From Chloroflexota bacterium (GTDB lineage: Bacteria > Chloroflexota > Anaerolineae > B4-G1 > DUEL01), in assembly GCA_011388675.1 (NCBI GenBank), contig DROW01000034.1, forward strand, positions 1 to 38,918: DNA of 38,918 nt, written 5' to 3'. Of this stretch, positions 25,270-34,758 are shown piece after piece. The notes under the pieces were generated by a model. It made no database searches and had not been told where the DNA came from. It saw only the letters and a program-made list of their open reading frames with translations. Every line of letters starts with the position of its first letter. Position 1 is the stretch's first letter. The position numbers were made by a program, and so were the translations under genes.

Positions 25270-25490
25270 TGCGCGCCTCCTTGCTGCTTCTGCATCTCCC
25301 TCGCCAACTCCCGCTCGCGCAGGATGGTCTTCATTCGGGCGATATCCCGCTTCACCGCGGTGATCCGGTTATGATCCTCCAGCCGTCCCATGTACCACTC
25401 CTGGCGGAGGTTGAACAACTCCCGATACGCCTCCTCCAGGCGCACGCGGATCTCCTCATCGGTCCACTGGCGAATCTCCTTGGCCTGCAT
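25266..25490 (-). CDS. rpmC: 50S ribosomal protein L29
   Basis: Small helical-hairpin protein near the tunnel exit, a docking site for SRP and trigger factor. The sequence [32 protein letters not shown] matches the family, followed by the second helix IKRD-like [16 protein letters not shown]. 74 residues with a Gln-rich tail (KQQGGAQ). Lies three bases after the rplP stop. Confidence 0.96.
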   Translation of the reverse strand: MQAKEIRQWTDEEIRVRLEEAYRELFNLRQEWYMGRLEDHNRITAVKRDIARMKTILRERELAREMQKQQGGAQ

Positions 25491-25493
25491 CCC

Positions 25494-25913
25494 CTACCCC
25501 TCCGTCTCGTGGCGCACTACGAACTTGCACTTGATGGGTAGTTTGTGCGCGGCCAGTCGCATCGCCTCGCGGGCCTGCTCCTCCGAGACGCCCGCCAGTT
25601 CGAAGAGGATCCGCCCCGGCTTGACCACGGCGACCCAGTGATCCACCGCGCCCTTCCCCTTCCCCATCCGGGTCTCCGCCGGCTTGGCGGTCACCGGCTT
25701 GTCGGGGAAGATGCGGATCCAGTACTTGCCGCGCCGTCGGACGTGGCGGACGATCGCCCGCCGGGCCGCCTCGATCTGGCGGGCGGTGATCCAGGCCGGC
25801 TCCAACGCCTGAAGGCCGTAGTCGCCGAAGGCCACCTCCGTCCCACGGGAGGCCTTCCCCTTCAACCGTCCCCGCATCTGCTTGCGGTACTTCACCCGCT
25901 TTGGCATCAACAT
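25494..25913 (-). CDS. rplP: 50S ribosomal protein L16
   Basis: Lies by the peptidyl-transferase centre and A-site t[22 protein letters not shown] at the start, [70 protein letters not shown] and PIKCKFV are diagnostic. 139 residues. Separated from rpsC by 46 bases, one of the longer gaps in this part of the cluster. Confidence 0.98.
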   Translation of the reverse strand: MLMPKRVKYRKQMRGRLKGKASRGTEVAFGDYGLQALEPAWITARQIEAARRAIVRHVRRRGKYWIRIFPDKPVTAKPAETRMGKGKGAVDHWVAVVKPGRILFELAGVSEEQAREAMRLAAHKLPIKCKFVVRHETEG

Positions 25914-25959
25914 GGCTCGTCTCCCATACCCTCGATCTGCTCCCGGAGGCCCTGGGCGA

Positions 25960-26631
25960 TCAGATCACGAAGGGCTCTTCCTCCGTCTCTTCTTCCTCCG
26001 CCTCCGGCAACACGTCTCCCTTGTAGATCCAAACCTTCACCCCGATCCGGCCGAAGGTCGTGTGGGCCTCCTCCATCGCGTAATCGATGTCGGCCCGGAG
26101 GGTCTGCAAGGGCACGCGGCCCTCCCGCATCCAGACGGCGCGGGCCATCTCCGCTCCGCCGATCCGGCCCTTGCACATCACCTTGATCCCCTGCGCGCCG
26201 GCCCGCATCGCCTGCTGGATCGCCCGCTTCATCGCTCGCCCGTGGGAGATCCGCCGCTCCAACTGGGCGACGATGTTCTGAGCCACCAGCCGGGCGTCCA
26301 GTTCCGGCTGCTCGACCTCCTGCACCTCCACGCGCACGTGCTTGCCGGTCATCTTCTCCAGGGCCTCCCGCAGAGCCTTCACCGAGGCCCCCTTGCGGCC
26401 GATGACGATCCCGGGGCGGGCCGTCCAGATGGTCACCTGGACCTGCCCGGGGAACCGTTCGATCTCCACCCGCGAGATCCCGGCGTGCGCCAGTTCCTTC
26501 TCGATGTAGTCCCGGATCTTCAGATCCTCATGCAGGAGTTCAGTGTACTTCCGCCCCTCCGCGTACCAGCGCGCCTGCCAGTCGCGGATGATCTTCAACC
26601 GGAAACCGTAAGGGTGAACCTTGCGTCCCAA
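25960..26631 (-). CDS. rpsC: 30S ribosomal protein S3
   Basis: Lines the mRNA entry tunnel and helps unwind mRNA. Starts [18 protein letters not shown]; the type-II KH domain has the GxxG loop in [18 protein letters not shown]; the C-terminal domain contains [31 protein letters not shown] and [15 protein letters not shown]. An acidic tail ([11 protein letters not shown]) brings it to 223 residues. Located between rplV and rplP. Confidence 0.98.
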   Translation of the reverse strand: MGRKVHPYGFRLKIIRDWQARWYAEGRKYTELLHEDLKIRDYIEKELAHAGISRVEIERFPGQVQVTIWTARPGIVIGRKGASVKALREALEKMTGKHVRVEVQEVEQPELDARLVAQNIVAQLERRISHGRAMKRAIQQAMRAGAQGIKVMCKGRIGGAEMARAVWMREGRVPLQTLRADIDYAMEEAHTTFGRIGVKVWIYKGDVLPEAEEEETEEEPFVI

Positions 26632-26658
26632 GCGAAGCCTCCTCTCAGAACTCGAACG

Positions 26659-27012
26659 CTACTCCGTCCGCTCGTCCAGCACGACGGTGATGTGGGACGA
26701 CCGTTTGCGGATCGGCCGATACCGTCCGCGCGCGCCGTACCGGGGCCGCCAGCCCTTGCCGGGAGCGACCCCTGGCCCCTCGTCGGCGACGATGTGGGCG
26801 ATATACAGGTCCTCCCGCGACAACCCGAAGTTCTCCTCCGCGTTAGCGACCGCGGAGCGGATCAGTTTCTCCACCGGTCGGGCCGCAGCGTGGGGCAGGA
26901 AGCGGAGCACCTCCAGGGCCGCCTCCACGTCCATCCCCCGTACCTGGTCGATCACCCGACGCACCTTCCGCGCCGACATCGGTATATGTCTTGCCTTCGC
27001 GCGAACCTCCAT
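26659..27012 (-). CDS. rplV: 50S ribosomal protein L22
   Basis: Spans the large subunit and lines the exit tunnel constriction. MEVRAKARHIPMSARKVRRVIDQVRGMDVEAALEVL, then ANAEENFGLSREDLYIAHIVADEGPG and the beta-hairpin tip region RYGARGRYRPIRKRSSHITVVL. 117 residues. Follows rpsS in the S10-operon order. Confidence 0.97.
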   Translation of the reverse strand: MEVRAKARHIPMSARKVRRVIDQVRGMDVEAALEVLRFLPHAAARPVEKLIRSAVANAEENFGLSREDLYIAHIVADEGPGVAPGKGWRPRYGARGRYRPIRKRSSHITVVLDERTE

Positions 27013-27037
27013 CCTCTCTCGCTCCTATCGCCCGCTG

Positions 27038-27325
27038 TTACTTCCTCCGAACCTTCCCCTTCTTCTCTTTCACGATGTGTCCACGGAAGGTCCGGGTGGG
27101 GGCGAACTCCCCCAGTTTGTGGCCGACCATGTTCTCGGTGATGTAGATGGGCACGTGCCGCCGCCCGTCGTGGACGGCGATGGTGTGGCCTACCATCTGG
27201 GGGAAGATGGTCGAATCGCGCGACCAGGTGCGGATGACCCGCTTCTCCCCCGTCCGGTTCATCTCCTCGATTTTTCGTAGCAACTTCGGATCTACGTACG
27301 GACCCTTTTTCAGTGACCGCGACAT
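27038..27325 (-). CDS. rpsS: 30S ribosomal protein S19
   Basis: Head protein that contacts A-site tRNA and the 50S subunit. [23 protein letters not shown], then [52 protein letters not shown]. 95 residues, normal. Lies between rplB and rplV. Confidence 0.98.
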   Translation of the reverse strand: MSRSLKKGPYVDPKLLRKIEEMNRTGEKRVIRTWSRDSTIFPQMVGHTIAVHDGRRHVPIYITENMVGHKLGEFAPTRTFRGHIVKEKKGKVRRK

Positions 27326-27352
27326 CTCACCACTCTCCGATCCACGACCAGA

Positions 27353-28189
<837 letters not shown>

Positions 28190-28190
28190 C

Positions 28191-28484
28191 TTAGCCTCCC
28201 TTGAACTCCGGTATCTCGTCCCCTTCAGCCAGCGTCACCACGGCCTTCTTCCACATCGGCCTGCGCACGACGCGGCGGCGTCCCCACCGGCGGGCCGCCT
28301 TAGCCGGCATGTTCATGATCCGCACCGACGTGACCCGCACGTCGTAGATCTTCTCCACTGCCTGCTTGACCAGCACCTTGTTGGCCCGCCGGTCCACCTC
28401 GAAGACGTACTGGTTGTGGTCCTCCGCCAACCGCTGGCTCTTCTCCGTGATGACCGGGCGTTTGATCACTTCGTACGGATGCAT
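28191..28484 (-). CDS. rplW: 50S ribosomal protein L23
   Basis: Tunnel-exit protein, docking site for trigger factor and [61 protein letters not shown] is a textbook L23 N terminus. 97 residues. The ATG lies four bases after the rplD stop. Confidence 0.97.
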   Translation of the reverse strand: MHPYEVIKRPVITEKSQRLAEDHNQYVFEVDRRANKVLVKQAVEKIYDVRVTSVRIMNMPAKAARRWGRRRVVRRPMWKKAVVTLAEGDEIPEFKGG

Positions 28485-28488
28485 AGCC

Positions 28489-29109
28489 CTACCCCAGTAT
28501 GGACTCGATGACCTGCAGGGCCTCTAGCGGCATCAGCACCTTCTCGTACTTGAAGAGGTCCCGGATGTTCAGGTAACTGGCCCGCAAGGTCTTCACCCCA
28601 GGTATGTTCCGCGCCGACTTCTCCACCGGCTCGTTCCGCTCGGCCAGCAGGATCAGCGCGCTCTTCTCCACGCCCAGGTTCCGCAGCACCGTCAGCATTT
28701 CTTTGGTCTTGGGCCGTTCCAGTTCCAGCCGGTCCAGAACCACGATCTGTTGCTCCGCCGCCTTGACGGAGAGGGCGCTGCGGAGGGCGGCCCGCCGCAT
28801 CTTGCGCGGCATCTTCTGCCGGTAACTGCGGGGCTTCGGCCCGTGGGCGATCCCACCGCCGACGAAGATCGGCGCGTTGCGGCTCCCGTGGCGGGCCCGG
28901 CCCGTCCCCTTCTGTCGGTACCACTTCCGCGTGGTCCGGTTGACCTCACCCCGGCTCTTGGTCTTATGGGTCCCCAGGCGGGCGTTGGCCAGTTGTCGCA
29001 CCAGGGCCTGGTGCATCAGAGGCACGTTGACCGGGGCCTCGAAAATGTCGGGCCGCAGTTCGATCTCGTCAACCTGTTCCCCGGCCATGTTGCGGACAGG
29101 AACGATCAT
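28489..29109 (-). CDS. rplD: 50S ribosomal protein L4
   Basis: Extends a loop into the exit tunnel; in E. coli L4 represses the S10 operon. The loop region reads [54 protein letters not shown], and the core has [19 protein letters not shown]. 206 residues. Its ATG overlaps the rplC stop (ATGA). Confidence 0.98.
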   Translation of the reverse strand: MIVPVRNMAGEQVDEIELRPDIFEAPVNVPLMHQALVRQLANARLGTHKTKSRGEVNRTTRKWYRQKGTGRARHGSRNAPIFVGGGIAHGPKPRSYRQKMPRKMRRAALRSALSVKAAEQQIVVLDRLELERPKTKEMLTVLRNLGVEKSALILLAERNEPVEKSARNIPGVKTLRASYLNIRDLFKYEKVLMPLEALQVIESILG

Positions 29110-29801
29110 GCCGACTCCCTCCCTACCTGCCTCTGCTTTCGAGCCTGTTTCACCATCACCAGCCCGCCTCGCGGGCCCGGGACGGCCCCCTTGACCGCCA
29201 GGAGGTTCCGCTCCGGGTCCACCAGCACCACCTCCAGGTTCTGCACGGTCACCCGGCGGCCTCCCATCCGCCCGGCCATCCGCGTCCCCTTGAGCACCCG
29301 GCCGGGGGTCGTCGTCGCCCCGATGGACCCAGGGGCCCGCTCCCGGTCGGACTGGCCGTGGGTCTTCGGCTGCCGTTTGAAGCCGTGCCGCTTGATGGTA
29401 CCGGCGAACCCCCGGCCCTTCGAGGTACCGACCACATCCACCCGATCCCCAACCTCGAAGACTTCCACGGTGACCATCTCCCCTTCCTCGGGAGCCTCCT
29501 CCGGCTTGACCCGGAACTCTCGCAGGTAGCGGAGCGGGGGGACCGGCTTCGGCAGCCTCCGCCGACGCGGATGCTTCTCGTCCTCCTCCAGCAGTCCCAG
29601 ATGCCCCAACTGGCCACGGGTCAGACGCTTGGGCTTGATCTCCTCGAAGCCCAACTGGACCGCGCTGTAGCCGTCCCGCTCCGGCGTCTTGACCTGGGTG
29701 ACCCAGCAGGGGCCGGCCTCGATGACGGTGACAGGGATCGCCTCCCCCCGCTCGTTGAAGATCTGCGTCATCCCGACCTTCTTACCCAGTATTCCCTTCA
29801 A
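29106..29801 (-). CDS. rplC: 50S ribosomal protein L3, TTG start
   Basis: Early-assembly protein that nucleates 50S folding and reaches the peptidyl-transferase centre. [38 protein letters not shown] at the start; [57 protein letters not shown] in the W-loop. The ORF track starts 16 codons too early in unrelated sequence. The best start is TTG at 29801, with GGGAGGAG seven bases upstream, giving 231 residues. A TTG start for so abundant a protein is unusual. The 119-base gap to rpsJ contains a heptamer array. Confidence 0.96.
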   Translation of the reverse strand: MKGILGKKVGMTQIFNERGEAIPVTVIEAGPCWVTQVKTPERDGYSAVQLGFEEIKPKRLTRGQLGHLGLLEEDEKHPRRRRLPKPVPPLRYLREFRVKPEEAPEEGEMVTVEVFEVGDRVDVVGTSKGRGFAGTIKRHGFKRQPKTHGQSDRERAPGSIGATTTPGRVLKGTRMAGRMGGRRVTVQNLEVVLVDPERNLLAVKGAVPGPRGGLVMVKQARKQRQVGRESA

Positions 29802-29853
29802 GGCAACACTCCTCCCGTGGGACTGTCGGCCCAGAACGGACCGCATCATCCCT

Positions 29854-29902
29854 CACGCATCACGCATCACGTATCACGCATCACGCATCACGCGCCACAC
29901 AT
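29854..29902. repeat. Heptamer tandem array CACGCAT, second locus
   Basis: About five clear 7-base units (CACGCAT or CACGTAT) plus two degenerate ones, in the gap between rpsJ and rplC. Same unit as the 12-copy array at 5800-5883. Its position inside the S10 operon means it is presumably transcribed. Confidence 0.85.
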
Positions 29903-29920
29903 CCCGTAATGCGTGTTCCG

Positions 29921-30229
29921 TTACAGTTTGATCTCGATGTCCACCCCAGCCGGCAGATTCAGCCGCATCAGCGTGTCGATGGTCTTGCTGTCCGGGTCCA
30001 GCACGTCGATCAGCCGCTTGTGGGTGCGGATCTCGAAGTGCTCGTGCGAGTCCTTGTCGATGAAGGGTGAGCGGCGCACCGTGAACCGTTCGATCTTTGT
30101 CGGCAGGGGCACCGGTCCCACGACCGTCGCGCCCGTCCGCTCGGCTGCCTCGACGATGCGGCGGGCCGACTCGTCGAGCACGCGATGATCGTAAGCCTTC
30201 AGGCGGATGCGGATCCTCTGCTTGGCCAT
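29921..30229 (-). CDS. rpsJ: 30S ribosomal protein S10
   Basis: Head protein, also NusE in transcription antitermination with Nus[76 protein letters not shown] covers most of the family. 102 residues. Only five bases separate it from the tuf stop, so the S10 operon here is probably driven from tuf or further upstream. Confidence 0.99.
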   Translation of the reverse strand: MAKQRIRIRLKAYDHRVLDESARRIVEAAERTGATVVGPVPLPTKIERFTVRRSPFIDKDSHEHFEIRTHKRLIDVLDPDSKTIDTLMRLNLPAGVDIEIKL

Positions 30230-30234
30230 CGGTC

Positions 30235-31455
<1,221 letters not shown>

Positions 31456-31527
31456 TCTTCCCTCCCCTTCTATTCTCTACTTAATTGTTGCTAGACTCCA
31501 CTTCGAACCCTTGCCGCCCAAAACATC

Positions 31528-31550
31528 GGGCCGGAGTTATCCCCCGGCCC
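31528..31550 (-). terminator. Hairpin between fusA and tuf
   Basis: On the minus strand, GGGCCGG-GGGATAACT-CCGGCCC, a perfect 7-bp GC stem, is followed by GATGTTTT. It could be a weak intrinsic terminator or attenuator separating fusA from tuf. The 137-base gap shows no convincing promoter for tuf. Confidence 0.45.
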
Positions 31551-31592
31551 GGACGGCTCTGGAGAACAACTCCCGATTCACGAGAGCGTCTT

Positions 31593-33671
31593 CTACCACG
31601 TACCGCCATAGATGATGGCGTCCATCCTCTCTTTGTCCACCGGCGCGTAGTGGTGGAACTCCATCGTAAAGGTTCCCCGGCCCTGCGTGAGGGACCGGAT
31701 GTCGGTCGCGTAACCGAACATCTTCGCCAGGGGGACCTGCGCCCGGATCGCCTGGATCCCATCGGGCCGCGCGGTGACCGAAATGATGCTGGCCCCCCTC
31801 GCGTTCAGGTCGCCGATCACCTCGCCGGTGAAGGCCTCCGGGACCACCGCCTCCAGGTCCATCACCGGCTCTAGCAACACCGGCTCGGCCCGCTCGACCG
31901 CCTCCCGGAAGGCCATCGAGCCCGCGACCTTGAAGGCCGCCTCGGTGGAGACCTCCTCGCGCCACTCCCCGTCGAGGAGCACCACCTTCACGTCCACCAG
32001 CGGATAACCGGCCAGGACGCCGCTTTCCATCGCCTCTCGGCAGCCCTCCTCCACCGCCTTCACGAACTCCGGCGGGAGGGCCCTGCCGCGGGTCGCGTCC
32101 TCGAAGCGGAACCCCTCTCCGCTGGGCATCGGCTCCACCGCCAGGCGGACCCGCGCGTACTGGGGGTTCCCCCCCATCGGCCGGTCGAAGACCACCTCCG
32201 CCTCCGCCCGCGCCGCCACCGTCTCCCGATAGGCGACGCGGGGACGGCTGACCCGCCCTTCCACGTGGAACTCCCGCACCAGCCGATCCACCAGGATCTC
32301 CAGGTGGAGTTCCCCCATCCCCGAGAGCAGGGTCTGACCGGTGTTCTCGTCCACGCGGACCACGAAGGTCGGGTCCTCCTCCGCCAGCCGCCGCAGCGCC
32401 TCATCCATCCGGTCCTGGTCCGCCGCCGTCTTCGGCTCGATGGCGACGAAGATGACCGGCTCCGGGAAGGTGATCGGCTCCAGGATGATCGGCGCGCTGG
32501 GTGTACAGAGCGTGTCCCCGGTGAAGGTATGCTTCAGGCCCACCACCGCCCCGATGTCCCCGGCGGTCAACTCCTTGACCTCCTCCCGGTCCCGGGCGAA
32601 CATGCGCAGGAGTTTCTGGATCCGCTCCTTGCGCTTCTTGCCCGGATTGTAGACGGTCGAACCGACCTTGAGTTTGCCGGAGTAGATCCGGATGTAGACC
32701 AGCCGGCCCACGTAGGGGTCGCTGGCGACCTTGAAGGCCAGCGCTGCCAGCGGCGCGTCCACATCCGCCGGACGGGTCTCCGTCTTGCCGGTGTAGGGGT
32801 TCTCCCCTTCCACCGGCGGGATGTCCAGCGGCGACGGCAGGTAATCCACGATGGCGTCGAGCAGGGGCTGAACCCCTTTGTTGCGCAACGCCGATCCGCA
32901 CAGGACAGGGGTCAGTTCCCCTCGCAGCGTCGCCGCCCGCAGCGCCCGCCGCAGGTCGGCCGGTGGGATCTCCTCCCCTTCCAGGTAGCGGACGGTCAGT
33001 TCCTCGTCCGTCTCCACGATCTGCTCCACCGTCCGCTCCCGGACCTCCAGGACCTGCTCCATCAGTTCGTCGGGGATGGGCTCGATCTGGGGGAGTTTCC
33101 CCAGTTCGTCCACCCACACCACCGCGTGCATCTCCAGCAGGTCCACCACGCCGCGGAAGGAGGACTCCCGTCCGATGGGCCACTGGAGCATCACCGGGTT
33201 AGCGCCCAGCCGCTCGCGGATGGTCCCCACCGCGTGGGCGTAATCGGCGCCCAGTTTATCCATTTTGTTAATGAACGCGATCAACGGCACACCGAACGAC
33301 CGGGCCTGTCGCCAGACCGTCTCCGATTGCGGCTCGACCCCGGCCACGGCGTCGAAAACCACGACCCCGCCGTCGAGGACGCGCAGGCTGCGCTGCACCT
33401 CGGCGGTGAAGTCGATGTGCCCCGGCGTATCGACGATGTTAATCTGATGGTCCCGCCAGAAGCAGGTCACCGCCGCCGCGGTGATGGTGATCCCCCGCTC
33501 CTTCTCCTGGACCATCCAGTCGGTGACGGTCGTTCCCTCGTCGACCGTCCCCATCCGATGGGTTCTTCCCGTGTAAAAGAGCACCCGCTCGGTGGTGGTC
33601 GTCTTTCCGGCGTCGATGTGGGCGATGATGCCGATATTCCGAACTCGTTCCAGAGGCCACGACCCGGCCAT
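31593..33671 (-). CDS. fusA: Elongation factor G
   Basis: Translocase GTPase that moves tRNA and mRNA after peptide-bond formation. G1 [12 protein letters not shown] is at residues 17-28, then switch I with [15 protein letters not shown]3 DTPGH, G4 NKMD, and G5. Domain IV and V signatures follow ([61 protein letters not shown]). 692 residues, full length. Placed between rpsG and tuf, the classical str operon. Confidence 0.99.
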   Translation of the reverse strand: MAGSWPLERVRNIGIIAHIDAGKTTTTERVLFYTGRTHRMGTVDEGTTVTDWMVQEKERGITITAAAVTCFWRDHQINIVDTPGHIDFTAEVQRSLRVLDGGVVVFDAVAGVEPQSETVWRQARSFGVPLIAFINKMDKLGADYAHAVGTIRERLGANPVMLQWPIGRESSFRGVVDLLEMHAVVWVDELGKLPQIEPIPDELMEQVLEVRERTVEQIVETDEELTVRYLEGEEIPPADLRRALRAATLRGELTPVLCGSALRNKGVQPLLDAIVDYLPSPLDIPPVEGENPYTGKTETRPADVDAPLAALAFKVASDPYVGRLVYIRIYSGKLKVGSTVYNPGKKRKERIQKLLRMFARDREEVKELTAGDIGAVVGLKHTFTGDTLCTPSAPIILEPITFPEPVIFVAIEPKTAADQDRMDEALRRLAEEDPTFVVRVDENTGQTLLSGMGELHLEILVDRLVREFHVEGRVSRPRVAYRETVAARAEAEVVFDRPMGGNPQYARVRLAVEPMPSGEGFRFEDATRGRALPPEFVKAVEEGCREAMESGVLAGYPLVDVKVVLLDGEWREEVSTEAAFKVAGSMAFREAVERAEPVLLEPVMDLEAVVPEAFTGEVIGDLNARGASIISVTARPDGIQAIRAQVPLAKMFGYATDIRSLTQGRGTFTMEFHHYAPVDKERMDAIIYGGTW

Positions 33672-33705
33672 CGTCTCACGTCCTCCCGGGCCGAGCCCCC
33701 GACGC

Positions 33706-34176
33706 CTACCACCGGTAGTGGGCGAACGCCCGGTTGGCTTCCGCCATCCTGTGCGTGTCTTCCCGCTTCTTGATGGCCGCGCCCGTCTTGTTGGCCGCGT
33801 CGATCAACTCGGCGGCCAGTTTCTCGGCCATCGACTTGCCCGGCCGCTGCCGGGCGGCGGCGATGATCCAGCGCATCGCCAGGCTGATCTGGCGGTGGGG
33901 CGGGACCTCCACCGGAACCTGATAGGTGGCGCCCCCCACCCGCCTCGGCTTGACCTCCAGCACGGGGGAGACGTTCCGAATGGCCTGCTCGAAGACCTCC
34001 AGCGCCGGCCGCTTGGTCCGCTCCTCGATCAGATCCATCGCGTTGTAAACGATCCGGGTCGCCAGGCTCTTCTTGCCGTCCTTCATCACCTTGTTGATGA
34101 AGCGGGCGACCAACTCGCTGTTGTACCGGATGTCCGGTTCGACCTTACGCCTGGGTGGACGGTATCGTCTCGGCAT
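33706..34176 (-). CDS. rpsG: 30S ribosomal protein S7
   Basis: Nucleates 30S head assembly and represses the str operon in E. coli. [39 protein letters not shown], then [38 protein letters not shown] and the tail [11 protein letters not shown]. 156 residues. Follows rpsL by 12 bases. Confidence 0.99.
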   Translation of the reverse strand: MPRRYRPPRRKVEPDIRYNSELVARFINKVMKDGKKSLATRIVYNAMDLIEERTKRPALEVFEQAIRNVSPVLEVKPRRVGGATYQVPVEVPPHRQISLAMRWIIAAARQRPGKSMAEKLAAELIDAANKTGAAIKKREDTHRMAEANRAFAHYRW

Positions 34177-34188
34177 CTCTCTCCACCT

Positions 34189-34608
34189 CTACCTCTTCGG
34201 AGCCTTGGTGCCGTACTTGGACCGCTGTTGCGCCCGGCCCTCAACGCCCGCGGCGTCCAACGCACCCCGGATAATGTGGTACCGAACGCCCGGCAGGTCC
34301 TTCACACGGCCACCGCGCACCAGCACCACCGAGTGCTCCTGCAGGTTGTGCCCCTCGCCCGGGATGTAGGCGGTGACCTCGATCCCGTTGGTCAACCGGA
34401 CACGGGCGATCTTCCGCAGGGCGGAGTTCGGCTTCTTCGGCGTCATCGTTCGCACCTGTGTGCAGACTCCCCGCTTCTGCGGTGCGCCCTTCGGCACCCG
34501 GATCCGTCGCTGCCGGAAGGAGTTGAAGATGTACTGCAGCGCTGGTGCCTTCGACTTCTTCCGCTTCGGCTTTCTCCCTTTACGGACCAACTGGTTGATC
34601 GTCGGCAC
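34189..34608 (-). CDS. rpsL: 30S ribosomal protein S12 with N-terminal-region insertion, GTG start
   Basis: Decoding-centre protein. The signatures [20 protein letters not shown] and [31 protein letters not shown] are intact, with the Lys residues associated with streptomycin response in the wild-type state. Between APAL and [10 protein letters not shown] there are about 15 extra residues ([15 protein letters not shown], residues 25-39) that S12 of Thermus and E. coli lack, giving 139 residues. The start is GTG with GGGGGAG five bases upstream. First gene after a promoter that overlaps the rpoB stop. Confidence 0.97.
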   Translation of the reverse strand: MPTINQLVRKGRKPKRKKSKAPALQYIFNSFRQRRIRVPKGAPQKRGVCTQVRTMTPKKPNSALRKIARVRLTNGIEVTAYIPGEGHNLQEHSVVLVRGGRVKDLPGVRYHIIRGALDAAGVEGRAQQRSKYGTKAPKR

Positions 34609-34636
34609 GTTACTCCCCCTTCAAATTCAGACAAGA

Positions 34637-34661
34637 AGGCCATCCACCATCCTGATGGCCT
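34637..34661 (-). promoter_or_regulatory. Second leader hairpin upstream of rpsL
   Basis: On the minus strand, AGGCCATC-AGGATGGTG-GATGGCCT, a perfect 8-bp stem followed by TCTTGTCTGAATTTG and then the rpsL ribosome-binding site. Possible attenuator or ribosomal-protein binding site. Confidence 0.5.
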
Positions 34662-34685
34662 CCCTGCGATCGCTTCTGTCAATGT

Positions 34686-34712
34686 GGATGGCAGGGGATC
34701 TGGCTGCCATCC
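34686..34712 (-). promoter_or_regulatory. First leader hairpin upstream of rpsL
   Basis: On the minus strand, GGATGGCAG-CCAGATCCC-CTGCCATCC, a perfect 9-bp stem about 11 bases after the predicted transcription start. With the second hairpin it makes a structured leader of roughly 115 nt; both stems contain GGATGG/CCATCC-like sequence, so alternative pairing between them is possible. Confidence 0.5.
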
Positions 34713-34729
34713 GTCTCACGCGACCGCGC

Positions 34730-34758
34730 ATTTTACCACAGGATGGAAATTTAGTCAA
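34730..34758 (-). promoter_or_regulatory. Promoter of the str operon (rpsL), overlapping the rpoB stop
   Basis: On the minus strand, TTGACT, 17-base spacer, TAAAAT. The -35 box covers the last codons and part of the stop codon of rpoB. The predicted transcription start is near 34723, about 115 bases before rpsL. It indicates that the translation cluster need not depend on read-through from rpoB. Confidence 0.75.

Noticed and set aside
31456-31592. Separate promoter for tuf
   Set aside because: No pair of -35 and -10 boxes with 16-18 base spacing could be found; only a hairpin is evident.
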